From an uncultured Clostridium sp. (GTDB lineage: Bacteria > Bacillota > Clostridia > TANB77 > CAG-508): a stretch of 36,655 nt of DNA. The stretch is from the NCBI GenBank assembly GCA_945865665.1, contig CAMBEE010000015.1, positions 1-36,655 on the forward strand, written 5' to 3'. The notes under the pieces are model-generated. The model worked only from the letters and a program-made list of their open reading frames with translations. It did not search any database and had not been told where the DNA came from. Shown here piece after piece: positions 7,204-15,918 of the stretch. Both the position numbers and the translations under genes were made by a program. The stretch's first letter is position 1. Each line of letters begins with the position of its first letter.

Positions 7204-7918
7204 TTAAGTGTCTTTAAATTCTTTATTTAATTTTCCAATAGCTTTAGTTTCAATTCTTGACACATATGAACGAGAAATTCCCATTAATTCTGCGATTTCA
7301 TGTTGAGTTTTTGGCTTATGGCCTCCAAGACCAAAGCGTAATTCTATAATTGTTTTTTCTCTATCTTTTAGAACTTCACCAATTTTTTTATATAATAATT
7401 TTATTTTCATTTTTAAGTCAACCTCATCTTCTATATTCCTCTCATCATTTTCAAGGACTTCCTGTAATGTAACAACATTATCATCTTTATCCTTTCCAAT
7501 AGGTTCATTTAAATATACTTCTGCATTTAGTTTTTTAGTTGAACGCAAGTACATTAATATTTCATTATCTATACACCTAGAAACATATGTACTTAATTTT
7601 GATCCTTTATCAGTATTAAAGCTATTAATACCTTTTATCAAACCAATTGTTCCAATAGAAATTAAATCATCTTGTTCAATTTTTGTATTTGAATATTTTT
7701 TTACTATATGGGCGACTAATCTTAAATTTCTTTCAATTAAAAGATTTCTAGCATCTTCATCTCCTTTTTTAAGAAGTTCTAAATATCGAGTTTCTTCTTC
7801 ACTTGTTAATGGTTCAGGAAATAAGTTGCTTCCTGAAATATAACCGAACAGCGAACACTGCAGAATGTAAAAAGTTCAAAAGTCCTAAAATACTAATACT
7901 ACAAAGTGCTTCTAACAT
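7204..7918 (-). pseudogene. sigK: RNA polymerase sporulation sigma factor SigK, frame disrupted by a 7-bp duplication
   Basis: SigK directs late mother-cell transcription in sporulation. The frame ending at 7204 is a clear SigK (GYISGSNLFPEPL, IERNLRLVAHIVKKY, ISIGTIGLIKGI, region 4 TQHEIAELMGISRSYVSRIE) and is open back to 7875, but it has no usual start codon before an internal ATG at 7641. The true start lies in another frame at 7918 (GGAGGT, 6 bp, ATG) and gives MLEALCSISILGLLNFLHSAVF before running to a stop at 7814. The frames are joined by CGAACA-G-CGAACA (7845-7857, plus strand). Removing one 7-bp unit gives ...HSAVF-GYISG..., an ordinary SigK of about 235 residues. It could be a mutation, a reversible switch or an assembly error. 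Confidence 0.88.
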
Positions 7919-7946
7919 TAATGCACCTCCAAATCTTATATATAGA

Positions 7947-7975
7947 ATTATATGAGGGGATAAAAGCAAAAGTGC
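7947..7975 (-). promoter_or_regulatory. Possible sigma-E/sigma-K promoter of sigK
   Basis: On the minus strand, GCAC (7972-7975) is followed about 17 bp later by CATATAAT (7947-7954), which resembles mother-cell sigma -10 boxes (CATANNNTA type). The start would fall about 20 nt before the ATG at 7918. Weakly specified motifs, so tentative. Confidence 0.4.
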
Positions 7976-8000
7976 AAGTACAAAAGATTTTATAATTTTA

Positions 8001-8029
8001 TTGTAAAAATTATTAAAATATGATATAAA
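8001..8029 (+). promoter_or_regulatory. Putative sigma-A promoter of the 8066 gene cluster
   Basis: TTGTAA (8001-8006), 17 bp, TATAAA (8024-8029), about 36 bp before the ATG and divergent from sigK. Confidence 0.6.
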
Positions 8030-8065
8030 AAGTATATAGGATAACGAAAGAAGGGTGTATGTATA

Positions 8066-9529
8066 ATGGAAAAAAATCAGAATTTAAATAGTAAGAATTA
8101 TATAGAATATTCTACAAAAATTTTTGATAGTGTGAATGAAGAAAGACCATCATTTATCATAAAGGAATTAGAAGAAAAAATTAATGATAAAGATGTAAAG
8201 AGAGTTCTTGCAATATTATTGAAATATAGTATTAATGGAAATGAACAAGATGTTATAATTGGAACTTTAAAAAATACAGTAAATCGTACTGAAAAGGCTA
8301 AAGTAATAATACAGTATCTTACTGAACAATTTCATGAGAATTTTGATGGAAAACAAGAATTCAATAGTTACTATAAATTAATGCAATATATAAAGAAAGA
8401 GGGGGTTCCTTTTGAATTGACAGTTGAGGGGACTAGTATGCTTACAATTAAAGATAAAAGCAATGTTAAAATAACAAGAACAGTTTATGATAGTGAAAAC
8501 GGAAAAATGAATAAAATTTTTGTTGATGATGATATTGAAATGATGAAAAATCAACGAAATATTGAAATGTTAAAATACATAAAAGAAAAAGAACAAGAAA
8601 AAAAATGGCATGCAAGAAGGGAGAAAATATTAAATCAACTTGAAAAAACAGGTAATGATGATAAACAAAAATTTATAAATGGGGAAAAAATAACAGAATT
8701 TATAAATAATGCTAATGAAGATAATGATATAAAAAGAAATTTGGTTAGTGACTATCTTGTAGAATGTTTTGAAAGTAATGATGCTAATAAAATTAATTTG
8801 GCTAATGGATATGCTCAAATGCAGGAAAAAGGATATGCAATTAATGTTAGAGTTGCATTAGAAGAACAAAGAGATAAATGCTACAAATTAATTCAAATAG
8901 AACAGGATAAACAGGAAGTAAATGAAGTACAGGTAAAGAAGATTCTTAAGCTTATAGATAATATAAATGAATACTTAAATTTATTTGAATTGGTAAAGGA
9001 AAAAAGAGATTGGAATGCAAGTTTTACATATAAGGCTAAAAAGTTAAACTTTTCTGAAGTAAAAAAATTGTGTGAATTATATAGTCCGAATGATAAAGAA
9101 ATATTAAAATATTTGGAGTTGAAAGAAAAAACATTGAGTGATGAAAAACTAAATAAATCAGGAAAAAACAATGAATATATGGATTCTGAATCTATACAAA
9201 ATTTAGACAAATTTTTAGTGAAAAGTTGTGTAAAAGATTATACAAAACCTAACAATTTATATTCTGCTAAAAATGTTGTAATAGAAAACGGAAAATATAT
9301 GGTTAATAAATTATATGGCCATATTGTAAGAGAAATGATAGAATATAATAGTGATATTGTAGGTGTATATAATAAATATGCAGAAAAAAGTTATGGAGTA
9401 AAAACATATCCAGTAGATGAACAAAGTGATAAGGAGGAGGATTTTTCAAAGACCGTAAAAAAAGTTTCAGAAAAAATAATTGAAGGTGATAGGATACATC
9501 CTGATTTTGATGATAATGGTGATAGATAA
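8066..9529 (+). CDS. Unknown 487-residue charged cytoplasmic protein
   Basis: I do not recognise this protein. It has no signal peptide, no transmembrane segment and no cysteine-rich motif. It is rich in Lys, Glu, Asp and Asn and predicted mostly helical, with a long charged helix around residues 165-200 (NQRNIEMLKYIKEKEQEKK) and another near 275-310. The C-terminal part (about 395-487) contains the more hydrophobic segment VNKLYGHIVREMIEYNSDIV and an acidic end. The ATG follows GAAGGGTG. Only 25 bp separate it from prmC, so it is probably the first gene of an operon with prmC, whiA and hemW. Sporulation or cell-cycle timing is conceivable from whiA, but that is guesswork. Confidence 0.75.
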   Translation: MEKNQNLNSKNYIEYSTKIFDSVNEERPSFIIKELEEKINDKDVKRVLAILLKYSINGNEQDVIIGTLKNTVNRTEKAKVIIQYLTEQFHENFDGKQEFNSYYKLMQYIKKEGVPFELTVEGTSMLTIKDKSNVKITRTVYDSENGKMNKIFVDDDIEMMKNQRNIEMLKYIKEKEQEKKWHARREKILNQLEKTGNDDKQKFINGEKITEFINNANEDNDIKRNLVSDYLVECFESNDANKINLANGYAQMQEKGYAINVRVALEEQRDKCYKLIQIEQDKQEVNEVQVKKILKLIDNINEYLNLFELVKEKRDWNASFTYKAKKLNFSEVKKLCELYSPNDKEILKYLELKEKTLSDEKLNKSGKNNEYMDSESIQNLDKFLVKSCVKDYTKPNNLYSAKNVVIENGKYMVNKLYGHIVREMIEYNSDIVGVYNKYAEKSYGVKTYPVDEQSDKEEDFSKTVKKVSEKIIEGDRIHPDFDDNGDR

Positions 9530-9554
9530 ATTCAATATATAAAGGGGTGATTAT

Positions 9555-10400
9555 ATGATAATATCAGAAGCAATAAAAAAAGGAATGATAGAACTAAAAA
9601 ATGGAAATGTAGAAGAACCAAAATTGAAAGCAAGACTATTAATGCAATGTGTATTAAACAAATCAAGACAGTATGTAATTGTAAATGATATGGAACAACT
9701 CGATAAAGCTAAAGAAAAACAATATTGGGAAGAAATAAAAATATTAAAAAAAGGAGTTCCAATTGAACATATAACACACCAAAAGGAATTTATGAAATTG
9801 AATTTTTTTGTAGATAAAAATGTTTTAATTCCTAGACAAGACACGGAAATATTGGTTGAAGAAGTTATAAATATTGCAAAAAAAATCAATGCAAAAAAGA
9901 TATTAGACTTATGCACGGGAAGTGGAGCAATTGCAGTATCACTTGCCAAATATTTACCACAAGCAGAAATTACAGCAATTGATATAAGCAATGATGCTTT
10001 AAAAATAGCAAAGAAAAATGCAATTAGTAATAATGTTCAAAATCAAATCACATTTATAAGTTCAGATATGTTTACAAATCTAAGTGAAGAAAAATTTGAT
10101 ATAATTGTATCAAATCCTCCATATATAAAAACTAATGTTATAAAAAATTTGGATATTCAGGTGCAAAATGAACCATATATAGCATTAGATGGTGGAAAAG
10201 ATGGTTTGGATTTTTACAAAAGGATTATTAATGAATCTTATCAATATTTAAAATATAGTGGATATTTATGTTTAGAAATTGGATTTGACCAAAAAATAGA
10301 TGTTATTGAACTTATTGAAAATACCGAAAAGTTTGCAGGTACTTATTCAAAAAAAGATTTGTTTGATAATGATAGAATTATAGTTACACGATTAAAGTAA
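9555..10400 (+). CDS. prmC: Peptide chain release factor N5-glutamine methyltransferase
   Basis: 281 residues, normal for PrmC (HemK). It methylates the Gln of the GGQ motif in release factors RF1 and RF2 using SAM. The N-terminal helical domain binds the release factor. The Rossmann domain has the SAM loop DLCTGSGAIAVSLA (about 117-130) and the signature NPPYIK (about 187-192), which holds the target glutamine. A GGGGTG site precedes the ATG. prmC usually follows prfA; here it instead sits between an unknown gene and whiA, 12 bp apart from the latter. Confidence 0.95.
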   Translation: MIISEAIKKGMIELKNGNVEEPKLKARLLMQCVLNKSRQYVIVNDMEQLDKAKEKQYWEEIKILKKGVPIEHITHQKEFMKLNFFVDKNVLIPRQDTEILVEEVINIAKKINAKKILDLCTGSGAIAVSLAKYLPQAEITAIDISNDALKIAKKNAISNNVQNQITFISSDMFTNLSEEKFDIIVSNPPYIKTNVIKNLDIQVQNEPYIALDGGKDGLDFYKRIINESYQYLKYSGYLCLEIGFDQKIDVIELIENTEKFAGTYSKKDLFDNDRIIVTRLK

Positions 10401-10412
10401 GGAGGTAAGAAA

Positions 10413-11324
10413 ATGTCTTTTTCATCAGATTTAAAAGAAGAACTTAGTAAAATAAGCAATTTAAATAAAAAAGATGAAGTAAAATATGAGTTAATTGGAT
10501 ATTTGATTTCAAAAAATGCTTCAGTTGTAAAAAATAATGTAAGGTATGCAACAGAGAGTGAGTACAATATAAATCGTTTTTCTAAGTTGTTAAGAAATTT
10601 GGATATTGATAATAATATTGAATTTGATGGGAAATCATTTATAATTACTTTTAAAGTAAAAAATCTTATTGAAGAAGTTGAGGGTGTTGAAAATCAGTTA
10701 CAGATAAGGAAAAACGGTGATTTTGCTGATATAAAAACAAGTTTAAACGAACAAAATAAAAATTTGATAATTGATAACTGTAAAAGGGCAATTATAAGAG
10801 GGGCTTTTTTAGGAGCGGGATCGGTAAATAATCCTAGTAGAACATATCATTTGGAAATAAATTTATCAACAAAAGATAATATGGAATTTTTGGATGAAAT
10901 ATTAAAACAATGTAATATTAAATGCAAAAAATTAGAAAATAATAATTCAATTTATTTGAAAGATGGAGAAGAAATTTCATCAATTATTGCTTTGTTTGGG
11001 GCAAGTAGTAGTGTTTTGAAATTTGAAGATATACGTGTTCAAAAAGAAATGAATGGTAAAGTTAATAGAATTGTTAATTGTCAGTCTGCTAATTTGAACA
11101 AAACATTGAATGCGTCTGTTGAACAAATTGATGCTATTAGAAGGTTACAGCAGTCTAACAAATTTAATAATTTAGATGATAATCTTAAAGAGATTGCTTT
11201 ACTTAGATTAGAGTATCCAGATATGTCTTTGGTTGAACTTGGAAAAAAATTAAAAGAACCACTTGGAAAATCAGGAGTAAATTATAGATTAAAGAGAATT
11301 ATTAAAATTGCAGAGGATTTATAA
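10413..11324 (+). CDS. whiA: DNA-binding protein WhiA
   Basis: 303 residues, typical length. WhiA has an N-terminal domain related to LAGLIDADG homing endonucleases but without cleavage activity (here RAIIRGAFLGAGSVNNPSRTYHLE, about 127-150) and a C-terminal helix-turn-helix (about 245-300; LRLEYPDMSLVELGKKL, then GKSGVNYRLKRI). In Bacillus it affects cell division and chromosome segregation, and in Streptomyces sporulation. GGAGGT lies 9 bp before the ATG. In many Firmicutes it follows yvcJ-yvcK; here it is embedded between prmC and hemW. Confidence 0.95.
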   Translation: MSFSSDLKEELSKISNLNKKDEVKYELIGYLISKNASVVKNNVRYATESEYNINRFSKLLRNLDIDNNIEFDGKSFIITFKVKNLIEEVEGVENQLQIRKNGDFADIKTSLNEQNKNLIIDNCKRAIIRGAFLGAGSVNNPSRTYHLEINLSTKDNMEFLDEILKQCNIKCKKLENNNSIYLKDGEEISSIIALFGASSSVLKFEDIRVQKEMNGKVNRIVNCQSANLNKTLNASVEQIDAIRRLQQSNKFNNLDDNLKEIALLRLEYPDMSLVELGKKLKEPLGKSGVNYRLKRIIKIAEDL

Positions 11325-11336
11325 AGGAAGTTGAAG

Positions 11337-12554
11337 ATGGAGTTAGGAATATATGTGCATATACCTTTTTGCATTAAAAAATGTGATTATTGTGATTTTA
11401 TATCATATTCAAATTGCTTTGATATGCAAGAGAAATATGTTGAAAAATTATTAGGAGAAATTGAAGAAAATAAAAATTTATTAAAAAATAATTTTATAAG
11501 TACTATTTATATTGGAGGAGGTACTCCATCAGCAATAAATCCTGAACTTATAAAAAAGATTTTGAATAAGATTTATGATGTTGCAGGAATAGAAATTGAA
11601 AAAAATAAGGGGACATCAAACGGTGGCAAAAAAATAATTGGAAATGAGATACCAGATAAAAAAGAAAAAATTGAAATTACAATTGAGGTAAATCCAGGAA
11701 CTACAACAAAAAATAATCTACAAATGTATAAAAATTGTGGAATAAACAGATTAAGTATAGGACTTCAAAGTACTGATGATGATATTTTAAAAGAAATTGG
11801 AAGAATTCACAATTATGAACAATTTTTAGATACATATAAATGGGCAGAAGAAGCGGGATTTGAAAACATAAATGTTGATTTAATGTTAGGACTTCCTGGA
11901 CAAGATATTGAAATTTTAAAAAAGAGTTTGGAAAAAGTAGTTAATTTAAAACCAGAACCAAAGCATATATCTGTGTATTCTTTGATAGTAGAAGAGAACA
12001 CAAAAATAGAACAAAGAATTGGCTCAGGGGAATTAAGTTTGCCTGATGATGAAGAAGAAAGAAGACAATATCATTATATGAAAAATTTCTTAGAGTTGAA
12101 TGGGTATAAACATTATGAAATATCAAATTTTGCAAAGCCTGGGTTTGAATCAAAGCACAATATGAATTGCTGGGAGCAAAAGCAGTATGTTGGCTTTGGA
12201 GTTGCGGCAAGTTCATATGTAAAAGGTGTTAGATATACAAATACATCAAGTTTAGAAAAATATTTGAATGTTAAAACAATTGTTGGAAATGATTTTGAAA
12301 CTGTTAAAATTATTGAAGAAACTCAAAATAAGTCAGATATGGAAAAAGAATATATGATGCTTGGACTAAGAAAATTAGATGGTGTTAGCATTTCTAAATT
12401 TGAACAAAAATTTGGAGAAAATCCAATTTATTTGTTTAGAAATGAGTTGCAAAAATTAGTTGAAGAAGATTTACTTGAAGTTGATTTAGATGATATTAAA
12501 TTAACAAATAATGGACTTGATTTGGCTAATTTGGTTTGGGAAGAATTTGTATGA
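11337..12554 (+). CDS. hemW: Radical SAM heme chaperone HemW (coproporphyrinogen III oxidase-like)
   Basis: About 405 residues. Radical SAM protein with CxxxCxxC (Cys12, 16, 19 in YVHIPFCIKKCDYC), the GGGTPSA block and the HemW-type C-terminal domain (NCWEQKQYVGFGVAASSY). It lacks the extra N-terminal residues of true HemN and is best called HemW, a heme-binding chaperone. A TTG at 11331 would add two residues, but it directly abuts AAAGGAAG; the ATG at 11337 has proper spacing. A lysine-rich insertion of about 25 residues near position 85-110 (NKGTSNGGKK) is unusual. It is the last gene of the prmC-whiA-hemW run. Confidence 0.9.
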   Translation: MELGIYVHIPFCIKKCDYCDFISYSNCFDMQEKYVEKLLGEIEENKNLLKNNFISTIYIGGGTPSAINPELIKKILNKIYDVAGIEIEKNKGTSNGGKKIIGNEIPDKKEKIEITIEVNPGTTTKNNLQMYKNCGINRLSIGLQSTDDDILKEIGRIHNYEQFLDTYKWAEEAGFENINVDLMLGLPGQDIEILKKSLEKVVNLKPEPKHISVYSLIVEENTKIEQRIGSGELSLPDDEEERRQYHYMKNFLELNGYKHYEISNFAKPGFESKHNMNCWEQKQYVGFGVAASSYVKGVRYTNTSSLEKYLNVKTIVGNDFETVKIIEETQNKSDMEKEYMMLGLRKLDGVSISKFEQKFGENPIYLFRNELQKLVEEDLLEVDLDDIKLTNNGLDLANLVWEEFV

Positions 12555-12670
12555 GAGGAGTTTTATAATATATATATATAGGATTGAAACTCTAATGTAT
12601 GTCAAATATTATATAGTTATGATAAGTAATTATTTAGTAATTTTTGGATTCATTTTTATTAAAATTTGGG

Positions 12671-12700
12671 TTGCAGATAGTGTATAATATATGATACAAT
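12671..12700 (+). promoter_or_regulatory. Putative promoter of the 12733 gene
   Basis: TTGCAG (12671-12676), 18 bp, TACAAT (12695-12700). A second TATAAT at 12683-12688 overlaps it, so the exact start is uncertain. Confidence 0.6.
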
Positions 12701-12732
12701 ATATGTAAATAAAGAGTAGGAGGATATGCAAT

Positions 12733-12939
12733 ATGGAAAAAGATTTTGTTTTTATTCAATCAGTGATAGCTGCACGGAGAGGAAAATTGGTATACTGGGT
12801 GTTTAAAAGAAACAAGTTTTTACCAGTTGCCACTATTCAAGAAACTCCAATGATTTTGGAGATTTCAGATTTTAGAGGTAATAAAGAGATGCATGAAAGC
12901 ATCAAAGAAGCCTATAAAAAATTTTTGGGATGCAGTTGA
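12733..12939 (+). CDS. 68-residue protein of unknown function
   Basis: A small, slightly basic protein with a good AGGAGG site and its own promoter. I do not recognise it. The sequence alternates in a way that suggests a short beta sheet (KLVYWVFKRNKFLPVATI, about 18-35) followed by a C-terminal helix (NKEMHESIKEAYKKFLG). No signal peptide or metal ligands. Its stop codon lies in the loop of a GC-rich hairpin (12928-12948), and rlmN starts 33 bp later, so the two may be co-transcribed with partial termination between them. Confidence 0.7.
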   Translation: MEKDFVFIQSVIAARRGKLVYWVFKRNKFLPVATIQETPMILEISDFRGNKEMHESIKEAYKKFLGCS

Positions 12940-12948
12940 GCTGCATCC
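12928..12948 (+). terminator. Hairpin at the end of the 12733 gene
   Basis: GGATGCAG (12928-12935) pairs with CTGCATCC (12941-12948); the TGA stop is in the loop. Only a weak T tract (CATTTTA) follows, so it may be a partial terminator or mRNA-stabilising hairpin ahead of rlmN. Confidence 0.55.
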
Positions 12949-12972
12949 ATCATTTTATAAAGAGGAAAGAAA

Positions 12973-14004
12973 ATGAAAAATATAAAAGATTATGATTTAG
13001 AAGATTTAAAAAAAGAACTTGTAGAAATAGGAGAAAAACCATTTAGGGCAGAACAAATATTTAAATGGTTATATCAAGAAAAAGTAAAAGAATTTGACGA
13101 AATGACAAATCTATCTTTAGCATTAAGAGAAAAACTAAAAGAAAATTATACAATTTGCAATTACAAAATTTTAAGAAAACAAGAATCAAAAGATGGAACA
13201 ATCAAATATCTATTTGACGTGTTAGATGGTAATGCAATAGAAACAGTATTAATGAGTTATCATCATGGATACAGCATTTGTGTATCTTCACAAATTGGAT
13301 GTAAAATGGGTTGTAAATTCTGTGCATCAACAGGAATTAACTTTATAAGAAGTTTAACATCTGGTGAAATTGTTGAACAAATTTTAGCTGTTGAACAAGA
13401 TACAGGTGTTAGAATTTCTAATGTTGTGTTTATGGGAATAGGTGAGCCTTTAAACAATTATACTAATGTTGTAAATGCAATTAGAATTATAAACAATCCA
13501 AAGGGACTAAATATTGGAGCAAGACATATAAGTGTTTCTACAAGTGGGTTGGTACCTGGTATTTATAGATTAGCAGAGGAAAATATTCAATGTACTTTAT
13601 CTATTTCTTTACATGCAACAAATAATGAAAAAAGAAGTAGTATGATGCCTGTAAACAATGCTTTTCCAATTGAAGAATTGATGCAAGCATGCAAAGATTA
13701 TATTGCTAAAACTAATAGAAGAATATCTTTTGAGTATGCATTGGCAAAAGATAATAATGATAATCTTGAGGATGCTAAAGAATTGGTTAAACTGTTGCAT
13801 GGTATGTTATGCCACGTTAATTTGATTCCTATTAATAAAATTGAAAATGGTGCTTATTCTAAGTCTTCTAATGATAATATTATGAAGTTTAGAGATTATT
13901 TAAATGATCATGGAATTGTTGCTACTATTAGAAGAGAACTTGGTTCTGATATTGATGCGGCATGTGGACAGTTGAGAAGAAAAAATTTGAAAGAAGATGA
14001 ATAA
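12973..14004 (+). CDS. rlmN: Dual-specificity 23S rRNA (A2503-C2)/tRNA (A37-C2) methyltransferase
   Basis: 343 residues. A radical SAM enzyme that methylates C2 of A2503 in 23S rRNA and A37 in some tRNAs, which affects fidelity and antibiotic binding at the peptidyl transferase centre. Cys110, Cys114 and Cys117 (CKMGCKFC) bind the 4Fe-4S cluster, and a C-terminal Cys in DIDAACGQLR matches the essential RlmN cysteine. The segments VVFMGIGEPLNNY and SISLHATNNEKR are family hallmarks. It is not Cfr, judging from its close match to housekeeping RlmN motifs. AGAGGAAAG precedes the ATG. Confidence 0.95.
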   Translation: MKNIKDYDLEDLKKELVEIGEKPFRAEQIFKWLYQEKVKEFDEMTNLSLALREKLKENYTICNYKILRKQESKDGTIKYLFDVLDGNAIETVLMSYHHGYSICVSSQIGCKMGCKFCASTGINFIRSLTSGEIVEQILAVEQDTGVRISNVVFMGIGEPLNNYTNVVNAIRIINNPKGLNIGARHISVSTSGLVPGIYRLAEENIQCTLSISLHATNNEKRSSMMPVNNAFPIEELMQACKDYIAKTNRRISFEYALAKDNNDNLEDAKELVKLLHGMLCHVNLIPINKIENGAYSKSSNDNIMKFRDYLNDHGIVATIRRELGSDIDAACGQLRRKNLKEDE

Positions 14005-14010
14005 AATTTT

Positions 14011-14135
14011 GGGATTAGGGGACGGATTTTTAACGGGATTGGGGGACGGGTCTCTAATCCCGAAATTTTTTTGCATAAAACTTCGGGATTAGAGACCCGT
14101 CCCCCAATCCCGTTAAAAATCCGTTCTCCAATCCC
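14011..14135. repeat. Long GGGGACGG hairpin, 54-bp arms (bidirectional terminator-like)
   Basis: Left arm 14011-14064, right arm 14082-14135: a 54-bp inverted repeat with three mismatches and a 17-base loop. Each arm has two nested units of the form GGGATT-rGGGGACGG...AATCCC. It lies between the convergent rlmN and spoIVA genes and is flanked by AAATTTT on both sides, so it can end transcription from both directions. Related elements are at 17216, 25232 and 36605. Confidence 0.9.
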
Positions 14136-14141
14136 GAAATT

Positions 14142-15620
14142 TTATAGTATAATACAAATTAATCCTCCTGAACCCTCATTAACAATACGTTCCAAAGTCT
14201 CCTGAAGTTTCATTTGAGCATCTTCTGGCATCTTAGAAAGTTTTGTTTGTAAGCCCTCATTAACAAGTTCATGCAAACTCTTTCCAAAAATGTTAGATTC
14301 CCAAATTTGTTTAGGGTCATTCTCAAAACCAGAAAGTAGATAATTTACCAATTCTTCAGACTGTTTTTCAGAACCAACAATAGGTGAAACTTCAGTAGTT
14401 ACATTGGTCTTTATCATATGGATGCTAGGAGCAGTTGCTTTTAATTTCACACCAAAGCGTGAGCCTTGTTTAACCATTTCAGGTTCTGCTAAAACTAAAT
14501 CATCAATTGATGGAGTAACAATTCCATAGCCTTTTGCATTGACTTCTTCGAGAGCATATGCAATTTTATCATATTTTTTCTTAGCAGAAGAAAGGTCTGT
14601 AATAATTCCAAATAAGTCACCTTCATTTTCAACATTGACGCCAGTGATTTCTGATAAAACTTTGTAGAATAAATTCTCTTTTACATCAATTTGAATTTTA
14701 ACATTACCAGAACCAAGTTCAATATTTGTAATTGTAGTTCTAGAAATTATTTCAGTTTGACTTATTTTTTCTGTACAATTTGAAATATCTTTTAAAACAT
14801 TTGCATCTGCAAATGCGTCTTTAATTTCATTAAATAATTCAGTTTTTATAGGATGGTTAAAGCTTAATCCGTCAACCCAACGAGGTAGTTTAATAGCAAT
14901 TTTTTGTGCAGGAAATTCGTATAAAATCTTAGAAAACATTGTGTTTATGTCGTTTATACTTAAGTTTGCACAATTTATTGGCATTACGCTTGTATTATAT
15001 TTATCAGTTAATTTTTGAGCCAATTCTTGAGTGTAATCAGATGACGGAGTTTCAGAGTTTAGTAAGATTATGAATGGTTTATTTAAAGCCTTTAATTCAG
15101 AAACCACACGCTCTTCTGCTTTTATATAATCTTCTCTTGGTATATCTGTAACAGTTCCGTCAGTTGTAACTAAAATGCCAATTGTTGAATGTTCCTCAAT
15201 TACTTTTTTAGTACCAATTTCGGCTGCTGATTCAAATGGAATTTCCTTATCAGACCAAGGTGTTTTAACCATTCTAGGCATATCATCTTCAAGGTATCCA
15301 ATAGCATTATCAACTAAATAGCCAACACAGTCAACTAAACGAGTTTTGAATTTTAAGTTATCATCTAAAGTAATTTCAATAGCCTCATTTGGAACAAATT
15401 TAGGTTCAGTTGTCATTATAGTTCTGCCACCAGCACTTTGAGGCAATTCATCTTTTGCTCTTTCTTTTTTGTATTCATTATCAATATTTGGAATTACAAG
15501 TAAATCCATAAAATTCTTAATAAATGTTGATTTACCAGTACGAACAGGACCTACAACTCCAACATAAATGTCACCATCAGTTCTTTTTGCTATGTCCTGA
15601 TATAAATTTGAACTTTCCAT
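14142..15620 (-). CDS. spoIVA: Stage IV sporulation protein A
   Basis: 492 residues, the standard length. SpoIVA is an ATPase that polymerises on the forespore surface and is the base layer for spore coat assembly; it also links coat and cortex formation. The Walker A motif is GPVRTGKST (residues 24-32), followed by the family block LPQSAGGRTIMTTEPKFVP. The C-terminus EGSGGLICIIL is the conserved membrane-anchoring end that meets SpoVM. A GGGAGGT site precedes the ATG. Its presence strongly supports endospore formation. A candidate sigma-E promoter lies about 30 bp upstream. It converges on rlmN across a long hairpin. Confidence 0.98.
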   Translation of the reverse strand: MESSNLYQDIAKRTDGDIYVGVVGPVRTGKSTFIKNFMDLLVIPNIDNEYKKERAKDELPQSAGGRTIMTTEPKFVPNEAIEITLDDNLKFKTRLVDCVGYLVDNAIGYLEDDMPRMVKTPWSDKEIPFESAAEIGTKKVIEEHSTIGILVTTDGTVTDIPREDYIKAEERVVSELKALNKPFIILLNSETPSSDYTQELAQKLTDKYNTSVMPINCANLSINDINTMFSKILYEFPAQKIAIKLPRWVDGLSFNHPIKTELFNEIKDAFADANVLKDISNCTEKISQTEIISRTTITNIELGSGNVKIQIDVKENLFYKVLSEITGVNVENEGDLFGIITDLSSAKKKYDKIAYALEEVNAKGYGIVTPSIDDLVLAEPEMVKQGSRFGVKLKATAPSIHMIKTNVTTEVSPIVGSEKQSEELVNYLLSGFENDPKQIWESNIFGKSLHELVNEGLQTKLSKMPEDAQMKLQETLERIVNEGSGGLICIIL

Positions 15621-15648
15621 CTATATACCTCCCTTAAAAATGCGGACG

Positions 15649-15677
15649 TTAATATGAAATATAAAAAAATGATATTA
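15649..15677 (-). promoter_or_regulatory. Candidate sigma-E promoter of spoIVA
   Basis: On the minus strand, TAATATC (15671-15677), 14 bp, CATATTAA (15649-15656), close to the mother-cell sigma-E pattern (ATATT-N14-CATACAAT). spoIVA is a known sigma-E gene in Bacillus. Confidence 0.55.
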
Positions 15678-15778
15678 TTGTCTGCACTGTTCAAAACAAT
15701 TTAAATGTTTGTACCACATAACTTTAATTAATGTATATTGTGAATTTTTAAATGATATGACAAGTTTTAGAAAAAAGT

Positions 15779-15807
15779 TTGCAAAAATCAGTACATTGTG
15801 ATAAAAT
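15779..15807 (+). promoter_or_regulatory. Putative sigma-A promoter of the UDP-sugar pyrophosphorylase gene
   Basis: TTGCAA (15779-15784), 17 bp, TAAAAT (15802-15807), preceding the gene at 15919 and divergent from spoIVA. The leader of roughly 100 nt is A-rich and shows no recognised riboswitch. Confidence 0.6.
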
Positions 15808-15918
15808 AGCGAAAGTAATTACAATAGTAATTGAAATGAACAAAAAAATTAAAATAGAATAAAATATACTAAAAAAAGCAACTTGATTATCGAGGGTAGT
15901 CAAGAAAAGGAGAAGGCT

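Noticed and set aside
12973..14004. Cfr-type resistance methyltransferase
   Set aside because: Sequence motifs and context match housekeeping RlmN.
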